A stretch of 64,000 nucleotides of DNA, taken from NCBI RefSeq assembly GCF_001602095.1, contig NZ_CP014991.1, forward strand, positions 1,054,001 through 1,118,000, given 5' to 3'. Positions 1-8,434 of the stretch are shown in pieces. Position 1 is the first letter of the stretch. Each line of letters begins with the position of its first letter. Source of the stretch: Helicobacter himalayensis. Lineage in GTDB: Bacteria > Campylobacterota > Campylobacteria > Campylobacterales > Helicobacteraceae. The notes under the pieces are model-generated. The model did not search any database and was not told the DNA's origin. It saw nothing but the letters and a program-made list of their open reading frames with translations. The translations under genes were made by a program, and so were the position numbers.

Positions 1-1
1 C

Positions 2-478
2 ACCGCTACCACGCCACTTTTCAATACTTTTTCACACCTCAGTACGATAATGTATTTTATGATTTCCACTATGCTTGGGCTTATTGCATTACTATTGATG
101 ATAAAAGGTTTTATGAGTTTTTGGGATTCGGTAGAGCATTTCCGCGATTTTAAGACGGAAAATATTTTCCGCTCGACAATTCTACTCACACTCGCGCTTG
201 CGATTTTAGACTTGGTGAAGACGATTTTTGAAGAAGAGGTGCTTGGGCGCAATATCCACGAAAACAGCGGGCTTGTCAATCGCACTATGATTCGCTTCCT
301 TGGTTCAGTCATCATCGCGCTTGCAATTGAAGCACTTATGCTGGTGTTTAAATTTACCTTGCAATTGCCAGAAGAGATTATATACGCGGTGTATTTGTTG
401 CTTGGTGTATCCGCGCTGCTCATTGGGCTTGCAGTTTATGTCAAACTCACCGCAACGCCAAAACGAAGACAAAATTAA
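2..478 (+). CDS. Conserved membrane protein, 5' end outside the window
   Basis: The frame is open from base 2, with no stop before the internal ATG at 50, so the gene probably begins upstream of the window. The visible product is about 158 residues with four hydrophobic segments: near the first 25 residues of the ATG-50 form, near 45-58, near 82-102 and near 110-130. A polar loop between the second and third segments carries acidic residues and the word NIHENSG. Similar small multi-pass proteins in Campylobacterota are often labelled general glycosylation pathway proteins, but nothing seen here proves a role. It ends 21 bases before a phase-variable methyltransferase-like gene on the same strand. 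Confidence 0.6.
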   Translation, partial: TATTPLFNTFSHLSTIMYFMISTMLGLIALLLMIKGFMSFWDSVEHFRDFKTENIFRSTILLTLALAILDLVKTIFEEEVLGRNIHENSGLVNRTMIRFLGSVIIALAIEALMLVFKFTLQLPEEIIYAVYLLLGVSALLIGLAVYVKLTATPKRRQN

Positions 479-499
479 CCCACAACATAAGGAGAACCT

Positions 500-1490
500 A
501 TGAAAAAACAATTTAAAAAAATGCTTGCAAAGCTAAAAAATTTCTTTTTGTCAGAGAATCTACAACGTTTGGAGCAAATACTTATGGCTCAAGGCAAGGT
601 TCTAAGTTTGCAAAATACACAAATCGCCCACGCTCTCAAATCTACAAAATCTCAAGCTGTGCTAAATGCCAACAAGGGGGGGGGGCAATAGTTATAATCT
701 TGCGCCATTTTTTATAGAATCTGCAGAATTTCGCATCTTTAGTCAAAATGGCGAAGATGGAATTATCGATTTTTTAATCCAACTTCTTGATTTAAGCGCA
801 TATCCAAAGGCATTTATTGAATTTGGTGTGGAAAACTACACAGAATCCAACACACGTTTTTTATTGAAAAACCGCAATTTTCAAGGCTTGGTGCTTGATG
901 GAAGTAGCGAAAATATAGAATCTATCAAACGCGATGAGCTTTATTGGAGGCACGATTTAGAAGCACAATGCGCTTTTATCACAAAAGAAAATATTAATGA
1001 GATTATCAAATCCTACCTCAAGTCGCGCGATTTAGAAAATGTTGCGCTTTTAAGCATTGATATTGATGGGAATGATTACTATGTGTGGGAGGCAATTAGA
1101 TGTATCAAACCTGCGATTGTGGTGGTGGAATATAATGCTATTTTTGGAGCACAAAAATGTGTAAGTGTGCCTTATCGCGCTGATTTCAATCGCTTTAACG
1201 CGCATTTTAGTGGGCTTTATTTCGGTGCGAGTATTCGCGCGCTAATCCAGCTTGGCGAGAAAAAAGGCTATGTTTTTGTAGGGGCAGATTCTAGCGGGAC
1301 AAATCTTTTCTTCATAAAAAATCATTTCAAAGAAGAACTCTCACTCATTGCTACACACAGCCTAGAATCTTACTGCACGCGTCATCTTGCACGACAATCA
1401 CGCGATATTAATGCTAAGCTTACTTTCCTTTTCCACATAGCAAGAGAGAAAGAAATTGCACATTTGCCACTTTTTGAGCCACAAAAATAA
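500..1490 (+). CDS. Phase-variable FkbM-like methyltransferase, OFF frame at a G10 tract
   Basis: Two overlapping reading frames, 500-691 and the frame ending at 1490, are joined by ten G at 676-685. With ten G the upstream frame ends at CAA TAG just after the tract. With nine (or twelve) G the frames join into one product of about 329 residues reading KGGGNSYNL across the junction. The downstream part has class I SAM-methyltransferase-like motifs of the FkbM type: FIEFGVEN, then LVLDGS, then LLSIDIDGND. The first 60 residues are a basic helical region. The start is ATG 500, preceded by AAGGAG. FkbM-like enzymes usually O-methylate sugars or glycans, so a surface-carbohydrate role is inferred. 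A sequencing error in the homopolymer could also cause the split. Confidence 0.75.
676..685 (+). repeat. G10 homopolymer tract (contingency locus)
   Basis: Ten consecutive G lie inside the FkbM-like gene. Nine or twelve G keep the full frame open and ten closes it. Such tracts change length by slipped-strand mispairing in Helicobacter and Campylobacter. The bases after the tract, C AATAGT, give NS in the ON frame and an immediate TAG in the present frame. Confidence 0.9.
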
Positions 1491-1632
1491 GATTCTATTC
1501 CATTAAATGTATCACTTACAAGAGCAAAGCCCCTGACAAGCTCCGCTTCTATTCCTTAAAATGTATCGCTTACGCGGAAATAAATCCCGCTTCAGCTCCG
1601 CTACGCGTGCATACTCAACGCGTTTTGGCTGA
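1491..1632. repeat. Dispersed palindromic repeat, about one and a half copies
   Basis: A partial copy begins with GATTCTATTCC at 1491. A fuller copy follows from about 1549, with TATCGCTTACGCGG, a hairpin-like stretch (GCGGAA-ATAAA-TCCCGC, one mismatch), CTCCGCT and a tail ending CAACGCGTTTTGG. The element lies between the convergent ends of the methyltransferase-like gene and the PNPOx gene. Its outlying edge motif GGAATAATAGAATCT overlaps the end of the PNPOx gene on the minus strand. Confidence 0.8.
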
Positions 1633-1678
1633 TGAGATTCTAAGATTCTCTCGCCTTGAATGGTGTTTTTAGATTCTA

Positions 1679-2107
1679 TTATTCCTTAAATTGCGCTGTA
1701 TTGTTTTGCATATCCTGAATCTGCGCACTAATATTTTGCAAGTAAAACACCGCAAACTCCTCACTATCGGCACTTCCATAGATTTGAGCCACAAGCGGAT
1801 ATTTTTCAAACATCGCTTTTTTAGCATCTTTATCTTGGCTAATGCGCGCTTGAGCCCTTAAGCGCAAAAACACGCCCTCATTATTGCACGAGCAATACTC
1901 GATATTAGCGTGGTTTTGAATATGTTTGTAGAGATTTTTTTTCGTAGAAGTTGCAAAATAGATTTTCCCATTATAAAGCAAGGCACTTTGCACGGGGCGC
2001 ACTCGTGGATTCCCACAAGTGCCTAAAGTCGCCAAAAACCCAGCAGGATTGGAATCTAAAAATTCTACAATAGATTCTAAAGAATCTAGCTTTAAGGTAT
2101 TTGCCAC
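1679..2107 (-). CDS. Pyridoxamine 5'-phosphate oxidase family protein
   Basis: The 142-residue product resembles small FMN-binding split-barrel proteins of the PNPOx-like family. It has an N-terminal helix, then PAGFLATLG, the word NPRVRPVQ, YNGKIYFATSTKKNLYKHI, and a strand with VFLRLRAQARI. These are the usual flavin-contacting strands. True PdxH enzymes are longer, so a general flavin- or heme-linked reductase is more likely than pyridoxal synthesis. The start is GTG 2107 with AAGGTAGG upstream. The gene begins 6 bases after the end of tpx, so the two are probably co-transcribed, suggesting an oxidative-stress or redox role. Its last residues, QFKE, and its stop lie in the edge sequence of the dispersed repeat. 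Confidence 0.8.
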   Translation of the reverse strand: MANTLKLDSLESIVEFLDSNPAGFLATLGTCGNPRVRPVQSALLYNGKIYFATSTKKNLYKHIQNHANIEYCSCNNEGVFLRLRAQARISQDKDAKKAMFEKYPLVAQIYGSADSEEFAVFYLQNISAQIQDMQNNTAQFKE

Positions 2108-2113
2108 AGCAAC

Positions 2114-2608
2114 CTACCTTACCGCGTTAAGCGCGTTGTCGTAGTTCGGCTCGTTTGTGATTTCATCACAAATCTCTTGATGCACAACCTTGCCTTGTGG
2201 ATCTACCACAATCACCGCGCGTGTTAGCACACCTCTAAGCGGAGAAGATTCTAGCAAAAGCCCATATTTTTTTCCGAACTCCTTTTCTACAAAATCACTT
2301 GCTACGATAAGATTTTCGATTCCCTCAGTGCTGCAAAAGCGCCCCTGTGCGAAAGGCAAATCAACTGACACCACAAATACTTTTGCATTTGGCAAGCTTG
2401 CTGCTTTTTGGTTAAAAGTCCTTGCTTGCACCGCACAAACGCCTGTATCTAGGCTTGGTACGACATTAATGATTTGATAAATGCCCTGCGCGCCACCTAC
2501 CTGCACTGCGCTAAGATCTTTACCCACGAGCTGCACGCTTGGCGCGCTATCGCCTACTTTCAAACTGCTTCCAAATAATTTCACTGCGTCTCCGCGAAAT
2601 GCTGCCAT
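2114..2608 (-). CDS. tpx: Thiol peroxidase (atypical 2-Cys peroxiredoxin)
   Basis: The 164-residue product has the normal length for Tpx. It reduces hydrogen peroxide and alkyl hydroperoxides with electrons from thioredoxin. The peroxidatic cysteine is Cys58 in PSLDTGVC, with the usual Thr three residues before it. The resolving cysteine is Cys92 in GRFCSTEGI. The motif SVDLPFAQGRFC and the later SPLRGVLTRAVIVVD are family signatures. It is divergent from phoH with about 85 bases between the starts, and the PNPOx-family gene follows it closely. The start is ATG 2608 with AAAGGA upstream. Confidence 0.95.
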   Translation of the reverse strand: MAAFRGDAVKLFGSSLKVGDSAPSVQLVGKDLSAVQVGGAQGIYQIINVVPSLDTGVCAVQARTFNQKAASLPNAKVFVVSVDLPFAQGRFCSTEGIENLIVASDFVEKEFGKKYGLLLESSPLRGVLTRAVIVVDPQGKVVHQEICDEITNEPNYDNALNAVR

Positions 2609-2693
2609 TTCCTATCCTTTAAAAAAATTTGATTGTTGGCGAATTTATCCAAAACTGCTACAATCTGCGCCAAATTCTACTTGGGGCTAGTAA

Positions 2694-4118
2694 TTGAATA
2701 GTAAATTAAACGCCAAATCCTACCTTTTAGACACTTCTATCATTTTAGATGATGTGCAAAATATCATCTATCTTTACCAAAATGGACAAAACAGGCTTTT
2801 TCTTACCGACACAATCATCGATGAGCTTGATAGCAAAAAAGAGTTGCAAAATGAAATGGGCTATTTTGTGCGCGAGTTTTTCCGCAATATCCACACGCTT
2901 AGTGAATCTAAGCTAAAAACAGAATCCGCAAAGCTTTTGCGCGCACAAGATTCTGATTTTATTAGTGAAGTGGTTTTTAAAAGTGAAAATCTTAGTGTGC
3001 CTTTAACGCTCATTTATCGCCCACACTACAAAGCCTCAGTCACCGAGCGTAGCCACAATGACTCAAAAATCATAGAAATCGCCAAAGAATACAAGCTTAC
3101 GCTTTTGACAAATGATATTTCGCTCAAAATCCGCGCCCTTGCGCAAAATATCAGCGCGCAATCACTCTTTCGCAATCGTGTCGAAAATCCAGAACAAATC
3201 GATTTTTGGCATCGCTTTGAACTGCACAAAGAACAAGACCTAAGCACGCTTAGCAAAAATGCGGTGTTTCAGAAGCTTAGCGATTGGAGTTTGTGCGAAA
3301 TTGATGAGATGGATAATACCGACAACGCGCTCTATTACACAGGGCGCAAGTTTTTCGCGCTCAAGGTTGAAGGAAAATGCGAGCCATGCGATATCGATGC
3401 TTTACTTGAAGCGCATAAGCCCTACATTTTGCCTGCGAATTTAGAGCAAAAGATGCTCTATGCTCTACTTTTGCACCCTAAAAATTTTCTTACCATTGCC
3501 ACTGGCGCCACAGGAAGCGGAAAGACGCTCATTGCTCTGCAAGCGGGCATTAGCCTTTTAAAAAGTGGCGCGGTGGAAGGAATCATCTATCTACGCAACA
3601 CCATCACAGCCACAGACAAGGAAGCCGAGCTGGGATTCCGCAAAGGTGATGAGACACAGAAATTGAGCTATTTTATGTATCCACTTTTTAGCGCGATAAA
3701 TTTTATGATTGACAAACTTCAGCAAACTTCTTTGGCGAAAAAAATCGAATATCGTGGCGAGGTCAAAACCATTGAAAAAATGGAGGCAACAGAGTATTTT
3801 TTGCAAAAACATAAAATCGAGGTGATTGACATAGCCCACGCGCGTGGGATTACGCTTTCAAATAAGTTTATTATTTTTGATGAAGTGCAAAACGCCTCAA
3901 ATGCGACCATCAAACTTATCGGCACGCGCGTGGGCGAGGGAAGTCGGATTGTGTTTTTGGGCGATTGGGCGCAGATTGATCACCCTTATCTTAGCAGATT
4001 CCGTAATGGCGCATTGAGCTTGCTTAAAAAGGCGCTTGAAAATAATATGATTGCTGGAATCCAACTCCGCCAAACTATCCGTAGCGAAGTGGCAAAATGG
4101 TTTGGGGATTTTGAATAA
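2694..4118 (+). CDS. phoH: PIN domain-PhoH family ATPase
   Basis: The 474-residue protein combines an N-terminal PIN nuclease domain with a C-terminal PhoH ATPase. The PIN part opens with YLLDTSIILDD, whose Asp13 is a metal ligand, and has later acidic positions in DTIIDELD and LTNDIS near residue 138. The PhoH part has a Walker A motif, TGATGSGKT, near 268-276 and a Walker B-like IIFDEVQNAS near 391. The C-terminal FLGDWAQIDHP follows, and then LRQTIRS. PIN-PhoH proteins are RNA helicase/nucleases in other bacteria, so an RNA-turnover role is inferred. The start is a TTG at 2694, since no ATG lies nearby in frame before the PIN motif. Confidence 0.88.
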   Translation: MNSKLNAKSYLLDTSIILDDVQNIIYLYQNGQNRLFLTDTIIDELDSKKELQNEMGYFVREFFRNIHTLSESKLKTESAKLLRAQDSDFISEVVFKSENLSVPLTLIYRPHYKASVTERSHNDSKIIEIAKEYKLTLLTNDISLKIRALAQNISAQSLFRNRVENPEQIDFWHRFELHKEQDLSTLSKNAVFQKLSDWSLCEIDEMDNTDNALYYTGRKFFALKVEGKCEPCDIDALLEAHKPYILPANLEQKMLYALLLHPKNFLTIATGATGSGKTLIALQAGISLLKSGAVEGIIYLRNTITATDKEAELGFRKGDETQKLSYFMYPLFSAINFMIDKLQQTSLAKKIEYRGEVKTIEKMEATEYFLQKHKIEVIDIAHARGITLSNKFIIFDEVQNASNATIKLIGTRVGEGSRIVFLGDWAQIDHPYLSRFRNGALSLLKKALENNMIAGIQLRQTIRSEVAKWFGDFE

Positions 4119-4140
4119 ATTCTGTTTTAGAATCCTTAGC

Positions 4141-4914
4141 TCTATTCCTTAAAATTATATCGCCTTCGCGGGAGTGAATCCCGCTTCAGCTCCGCTTCGC
4201 GCGCATATTCAACGCGGTTTGGTTGATTGAATTCTAAGATTCTGTAATGTTGTTTTAGAATCCTTAGATTCTATTCCTTAAAATTATATCGCCTTCGCGG
4301 GAGTGAATCCCGCTTCAGCTCCGCTTCGCGCGCATATTCAACGCGGTTTGGTTGATTGAATTCTAAGATTCTGTAATGTTGTTTTAGAATCCTTAGATTC
4401 TATTCCTTAAAATTATATCGCCTTCGCGGGAGTGAATCCCGCTTCAGCTCCGCTTCGCGCGCATATTCAACGCGGTTTGGTTGATTGAATTCTAAGATTC
4501 TGTAATGTTGTTTTAGAATCCTTAGATTCTATTCCTTAAAATTATATCGCCTTCGCGGGAGTGAATCCCGCTTCAGCTCCGCTTCGCGCGCATATTCAAC
4601 GCGGTTTGGTTGATTGAATTCTAAGATTCTGTAATGTTGTTTTAGAATCCTTAGATTCTATTCCTTAAAATTATATCGCCTTCGCGGGAGTGAATCCCGC
4701 TTCAGCTCCGCTTCGCGCGCATATTCAACGCGGTTTGGTTGATTGAATTCTAAGATTCTGTAATGTTGTTTTAGAATCCTTAGATTCTATTCCTTAAAAT
4801 TATATCGCCTTCGCGGGAGTGAATCCCGCTTCAGCTCCGCTTCGCGCGCATATTCAACGCGGTTTGGTTGATTGAATTCTAAGATTCTGTAATGTTGTTT
4901 TAGAATCCTTAGAT
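4141..4914. repeat. Perfect tandem array, six 129-bp units of the dispersed repeat
   Basis: TCTATTCCTTAAAATTATAT recurs at 4141, 4270, 4399, 4528, 4657 and 4786, a constant spacing of 129 bases, and the seventh occurrence is cut at 4915. By eye the six units are identical. Each holds the hairpin GCGGGA-GTGAA-TCCCGC, then CTCCGCTTCGCGCGCAT and CAACGCGGTTTGG. The minus strand of each unit can be read as QPNRVEYAREAELKRDSLPR before a TAG. The array fills the 797 bases between the convergent ends of phoH (4118) and the membrane glycosyltransferase (4916), and I see no gene in it. The final edge supplies the TAG stop of the latter gene. Confidence 0.95.
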
Positions 4915-4915
4915 T

Positions 4916-6520
4916 CTATTCCTCTCCCCTTTTTTCACATCTCACATATTCACAAATACTTATTACAAACCCTATAAACGCAACCACACCTAAAGCAGTC
5001 ACCGGCGACATATAACGCGTTTCAGGAACCGTTGAAAATGCCGCGATAAAAAATGCGCTAAAAAATCCTGCAAATCCAACGCTAAAAGCAAAGAGAATCA
5101 AGACTCTTAACTCCTTAGATTCTCTAAAAATATATTCTTTATTACCACGTCTTAGGATTTTTGCAATCTTGTCACAAAGCCAAGCTAGCGCATTTCCAAG
5201 CCTCTCTTTCTTAACACACAAAAGCACAAAGCTTAGAATCATCACCACAGCATTTGTCACAACACCTACAATGTGATTGAGCGTAAATCTATGCTCAAAT
5301 AAAAATGTATAGATTTTTTCACGCAAGGGACTAAAGCTCACGCTACGTTCATTTTCTGGAAAAGGGGAGACAACGCTCATATGCCAAGGGTGCGATGGCT
5401 TTCCTTGCATTTGCTGAGAGTTAAATATCCATCCCGGATTCTGTATCCACATCGCTTTGATAAAATCACCCTCTAATCTTAAAAAATTATTCGGATGCTT
5501 TAATGCTGCTTTGAAAAATTCCCTATTAAGTCCTTTAAGTTTTACATTTGGCTTAAATGGACGCACATCATCATACGCCCAAAAGACATTCATCGGGTCT
5601 GCGTTAAGTGGGTAGTTATAAAACACTTCTTTAACATTCTCCCAAGTTTTGCCCTCCGCATACCATTCTTTTCTAAAACAACTAGAATCATTAGCAGGCA
5701 CGCAAGAGCCGGCAATTTTATGCAATACCATATGGTTTGCAGGGTATGCTTTATTAACCACAAGCATTTTTGGCACACCAACCACAATGCCAAGACACAA
5801 CACAGCACTAATAAATAACGAGACTATATACCAATAAACAAATTTTTTTCCCTCTAATCTGCGCAACAATAAATAACAAATCACAAAAAACGCTGGATAT
5901 ACGCTAAAAATCGCATTATGACGCCAAAGAATAGCAAAAAATAACAAAATCCCCACAAGTACCCACAGCACCACACGCCAAACCCTACACAAAGGCACAA
6001 GCACTAAAAACAACAGCACACTATACGCACACAAAAGCATCATAGGCAGGGCAAAGCTATGATATTGAATGAAATTTTGAAAATAAATATTCCCAATAAA
6101 AAGTGGAAAAAGTGCTAAAAATGCAAATTTACTCCTAAAATGGATATACAATCCACACACTAAGAATCCTAAACCCACATACAAAGGCACAAGATTAAAA
6201 AGAAACAAATAATATAAATGCCTTCCAAAGCATTTGTATAAAAACTCCATCACATAAGCAATAAACACAGGGTGCGCGTCATTTTTTACCAATGCAATAG
6301 AATTATAAGTATCTCCAATCACGTGATACCCCGGAAATCCAAGCCAAAATTGAAACGCAAACAGCGCACCCAAAAGCACCAAGCTAAAAGCTAAAAAGCC
6401 TTTGTCTTTTTTAGTAAGTGATGCTTGCGCACAAGAGCCAGATTCTCTATCTTTCTTAAAAAACTCCTTCACCCTCACACCAATTCCCTTTAAAACATTC
6501 ATCTTAGTGGTTGCATTCAT
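4916..6520 (-). CDS. Multi-pass membrane glycosyltransferase of Gtr type (inferred)
   Basis: The 534-residue integral membrane protein has about eleven hydrophobic segments: one near residue 45, clusters from 95 to 260, and two or three at the C-terminus. Between them lies a polar periplasmic-like region of roughly 150 residues. The first outer loop carries GDTYNSIALVKNDAHP, an acidic pattern like the first loop of GT-C transferases. No named family is certain from sequence alone. Its position after gtrB and gtrA suggests the third member of a serotype-conversion-type cassette, the transferase that moves a lipid-linked sugar onto the acceptor glycan. The start is ATG 6520 with AAAGGAG upstream. 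The stop TAG lies in the edge of the repeat array. Confidence 0.65.
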   Translation of the reverse strand: MNATTKMNVLKGIGVRVKEFFKKDRESGSCAQASLTKKDKGFLAFSLVLLGALFAFQFWLGFPGYHVIGDTYNSIALVKNDAHPVFIAYVMEFLYKCFGRHLYYLFLFNLVPLYVGLGFLVCGLYIHFRSKFAFLALFPLFIGNIYFQNFIQYHSFALPMMLLCAYSVLLFLVLVPLCRVWRVVLWVLVGILLFFAILWRHNAIFSVYPAFFVICYLLLRRLEGKKFVYWYIVSLFISAVLCLGIVVGVPKMLVVNKAYPANHMVLHKIAGSCVPANDSSCFRKEWYAEGKTWENVKEVFYNYPLNADPMNVFWAYDDVRPFKPNVKLKGLNREFFKAALKHPNNFLRLEGDFIKAMWIQNPGWIFNSQQMQGKPSHPWHMSVVSPFPENERSVSFSPLREKIYTFLFEHRFTLNHIVGVVTNAVVMILSFVLLCVKKERLGNALAWLCDKIAKILRRGNKEYIFRESKELRVLILFAFSVGFAGFFSAFFIAAFSTVPETRYMSPVTALGVVAFIGFVISICEYVRCEKRGEE

Positions 6521-6562
6521 TTATTTACTCCTTTGTTTAGTTCCATTTCTTTTCATCATTCT

Positions 6563-6964
6563 TTACTCCCTATACACAAATCTCTTTCTTGCAAAGAATC
6601 CAAAGAATGCCACGAAAAATGACGCAATGACTTTTGCACCCAAAGCTTGCATAGAAAAAAACTCAACAAGAATCCATAAAAGCGCGGTATTGAGACAAAG
6701 CCCTATGGTGTTGATTATGTAAGTAGCAAGGATTTCATTTTTTGAGCATAAGCAATTTGCCCCAAAGACATACTTTCTATACACCACCATACCTTGCATA
6801 GAAAGCAGCACAAACATCACAATTGAGCTTACAACATAATGCACGCCTAAAAAATAAGTCAGCACATAAAAGCCGCCCCATTCACAAAGGCTTAGAATCC
6901 CACCTAAGAGAAAAAAGCGCACAAGCTTATTTGAGATGATTTTGCTTAGCATATTCTTACCCAT
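6563..6964 (-). CDS. gtrA: GtrA-family membrane protein, putative polyprenyl-sugar flippase
   Basis: The 133-residue protein has four predicted membrane helices and the family pattern: RFFLLGGILSLCEWGGFYVL at the N-terminus, a short basic loop with VYRKYVFG, NTIGLCLNTALLWILVE in helix three, and FFARKRFVYRE at the end. GtrA proteins are thought to flip undecaprenyl-phosphate-linked hexose across the inner membrane. The gene lies 19 bases after gtrB and 42 bases before the multi-pass transferase gene, which completes the usual trio. The start at 6964 has the overlapping alternatives MGKNM and ML; the first is used here. Confidence 0.88.
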   Translation of the reverse strand: MGKNMLSKIISNKLVRFFLLGGILSLCEWGGFYVLTYFLGVHYVVSSIVMFVLLSMQGMVVYRKYVFGANCLCSKNEILATYIINTIGLCLNTALLWILVEFFSMQALGAKVIASFFVAFFGFFARKRFVYRE

Positions 6965-6983
6965 CTTTAGCTTCTCTCTTTGC

Positions 6984-8262
6984 TTAGTCTATTTTCTTGT
7001 GATGAAGATATGCTATTCTGCGAGATTCTCTAATGCCTTTAACAATCAAATGCGCGAGCATTCCAGCCACGCCTAGCACGACACCAATAACCCCCACTCC
7101 AACGCACACAAAGAGCGTAGGATACCTAGCCACTGCGCTTGTCTCTAAAAACTCCAAATAAATATCAACACCAACAAAAAATGAAAGCACAAAGCACAAC
7201 GCACTTAAAGTTCCAAACACAAACAAAGGACGTTCAGTAAAAAGAAGTTGGAAAATCATAAAAAGGATTTTAAAGCCATCTCTGAAAGTGTGAAGTTTAG
7301 AAAAGCTCCCTTCTGGACGTGGCTTATACGAGGTTTCTATCTCATCTACGCGCAAATTCTGCTGCAAGGCAAAGACACTTAGCTCTGTTTCTATTTCAAA
7401 GCCCTTACTTTGGGCTGGGAAGCTTTTAACAAAAGCGCGAGAAAAGATTCTGTATCCGCTAAGCATATCATCAAACTGCTTACCAAAAAAGAGGGCTGCT
7501 GTGGCACTTAGAAGTTTATTGCCAAAGCTGTGACCGATTCTATGCACGCTATCGTGTTTGCTGCGGGCGATATTTAGCATATCGAGTTGGTTTGAATGAA
7601 GTTGTGCTATTGCGCGAGGCAAGATGCTTGTGTTGTGCTGTGTGTCCCCATCTATCATCACATAAATATCAGAATCTAGCAAGGCAAACGCATCAGCTAT
7701 CACCGCACCTTTGCCCTGTGTGGTGGTGGTAAAAAGGGAGAGTTTGGGGGAAGTAGCGTGAGAGTGGGTGGATTCTTGGAAATGATGAGATTCTAGGGAT
7801 TGGGTGGATTCTTGGGGTTGATTGGATGAGGATTGAGATTGGGTGGAATTGGATTGGTTAGATTCTGCCTTTAAGCTGTTTGCCCCCCCCCCTCATAGCA
7901 AAATCAATAGTGCTAGCTTGGAAGTATGTTTGGGAATCTATCCCATTAATTGTATCGCCTTGTGGGAGTGAATCCCACTTCGGCTCCGCCTCTATTCCCT
8001 TAATGCTATCACCTTCGCGGAAGTGAATTCCGCTAGTCTCCGCCTCGCGTGCATACTCGGCGTTTTTTGGTTGTTCTGGGGCCGATTCTATGCTTAAGGA
8101 CTTGATTTTTTCTAGCACGAGATTTTTTGAATTGTCTGTTGAGTTGTTATCAAAAACTGCGATATGCGCTTGAGGCAGGATTGTTAAGATTTCATCAATC
8201 ACTTGCAAAATCGTGCGCTCTTCATTAAACACAGGGATAATCACGCTAATTTTAGGAGGCAT
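6984..8262 (-). CDS. gtrB: Phase-variable GtrB/DPM1-like glycosyltransferase, OFF frame
   Basis: The N-terminal part (8262 to the tract) opens with KISVIIPVFNEERTI and VFDNNSTDNSKN, typical of GT2 enzymes. The C-terminal part resumes with QGKGAVIADAF and the IDGDTQH metal site, then two membrane helices as in GtrB, which makes polyprenyl-phosphate-hexose. A C10 run on the plus strand (7883-7892) breaks the frame. Nine or twelve would restore about 425 residues, whereas GtrB is usually 310-330. The excess is one insertion between the nucleotide-binding strand and QGKG. It holds two repeat-derived peptides (AEYAREAETSGI, REGDSIKGIE), the G tract and a Ser/Gln-rich linker. The start is ATG 8262 with AAGGAA upstream. 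Confidence 0.85.
7883..7892. repeat. C10/G10 homopolymer tract inside gtrB
   Basis: Ten C on the plus strand, which are ten G in the coding strand of gtrB. With ten the product ends after a few residues at KQLKGRI. With nine or twelve it continues as GGANSLKAESN into the catalytic half. The tract lies in inserted linker sequence, not in a conserved motif. Confidence 0.9.
7927..8077. repeat. Two copies of the dispersed repeat in frame inside gtrB
   Basis: The first, shorter copy carries the hairpin GTGGGA-GTGAA-TCCCAC. The second carries GCGGAA-GTGAA-TTCCGC followed by CTCCGCCTCGCGTGCATACTCGGCG. In both, the changed bases on one arm are matched on the other arm compared with the array copy GCGGGA/TCCCGC. 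Read on the minus strand in the gtrB frame they encode NAEYAREAETSGIHFREGDSIKGIE and a second GDTINGID. Confidence 0.88.
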
Positions 8263-8397
8263 TGCAATTCCTTTTTTAAGATGTTAGATTGCTTAAAATC
8301 TCTAGATTCTAAAAAACTTCAGAATCTAGCAAAGTGCAAAGATTGAAACGCAAAAACAAAAGGTTGGGATTCTATCCAAAAAGAGAGGGATTGACAA

Positions 8398-8407
8398 GGG
8401 GGGGGGG
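8398..8407. repeat. Intergenic G10 tract upstream of gtrB
   Basis: Ten G lie between the end of hemE (8435) and the start of gtrB (8262), about 135 bases upstream of the gtrB start codon. I found no convincing gene across it on either strand. It may be the relic of a contingency gene, or it may alter transcription of the gtr cassette by changing spacing. The rest of the 172-base gap holds AGAATCT words but no recognisable gene. Confidence 0.8.
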
Positions 8408-8434
8408 ATAAAACTGCAAACTCCGAAAATCCCT

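Noticed and set aside
500-1490. Interpretation of the split methyltransferase gene as a sequencing error only
   Set aside because: A homopolymer error is possible, but two further genes in the window have the same kind of tract with a frame shift, which favours contingency loci.
3026-3925. Minus-strand frames opposite phoH
   Set aside because: They overlap strongly conserved PIN and PhoH motifs on the plus strand and resemble no protein.
4141-4914. CRISPR array
   Set aside because: The units are 129 bases with no unique spacers between them; they are simple tandem copies of a dispersed repeat.
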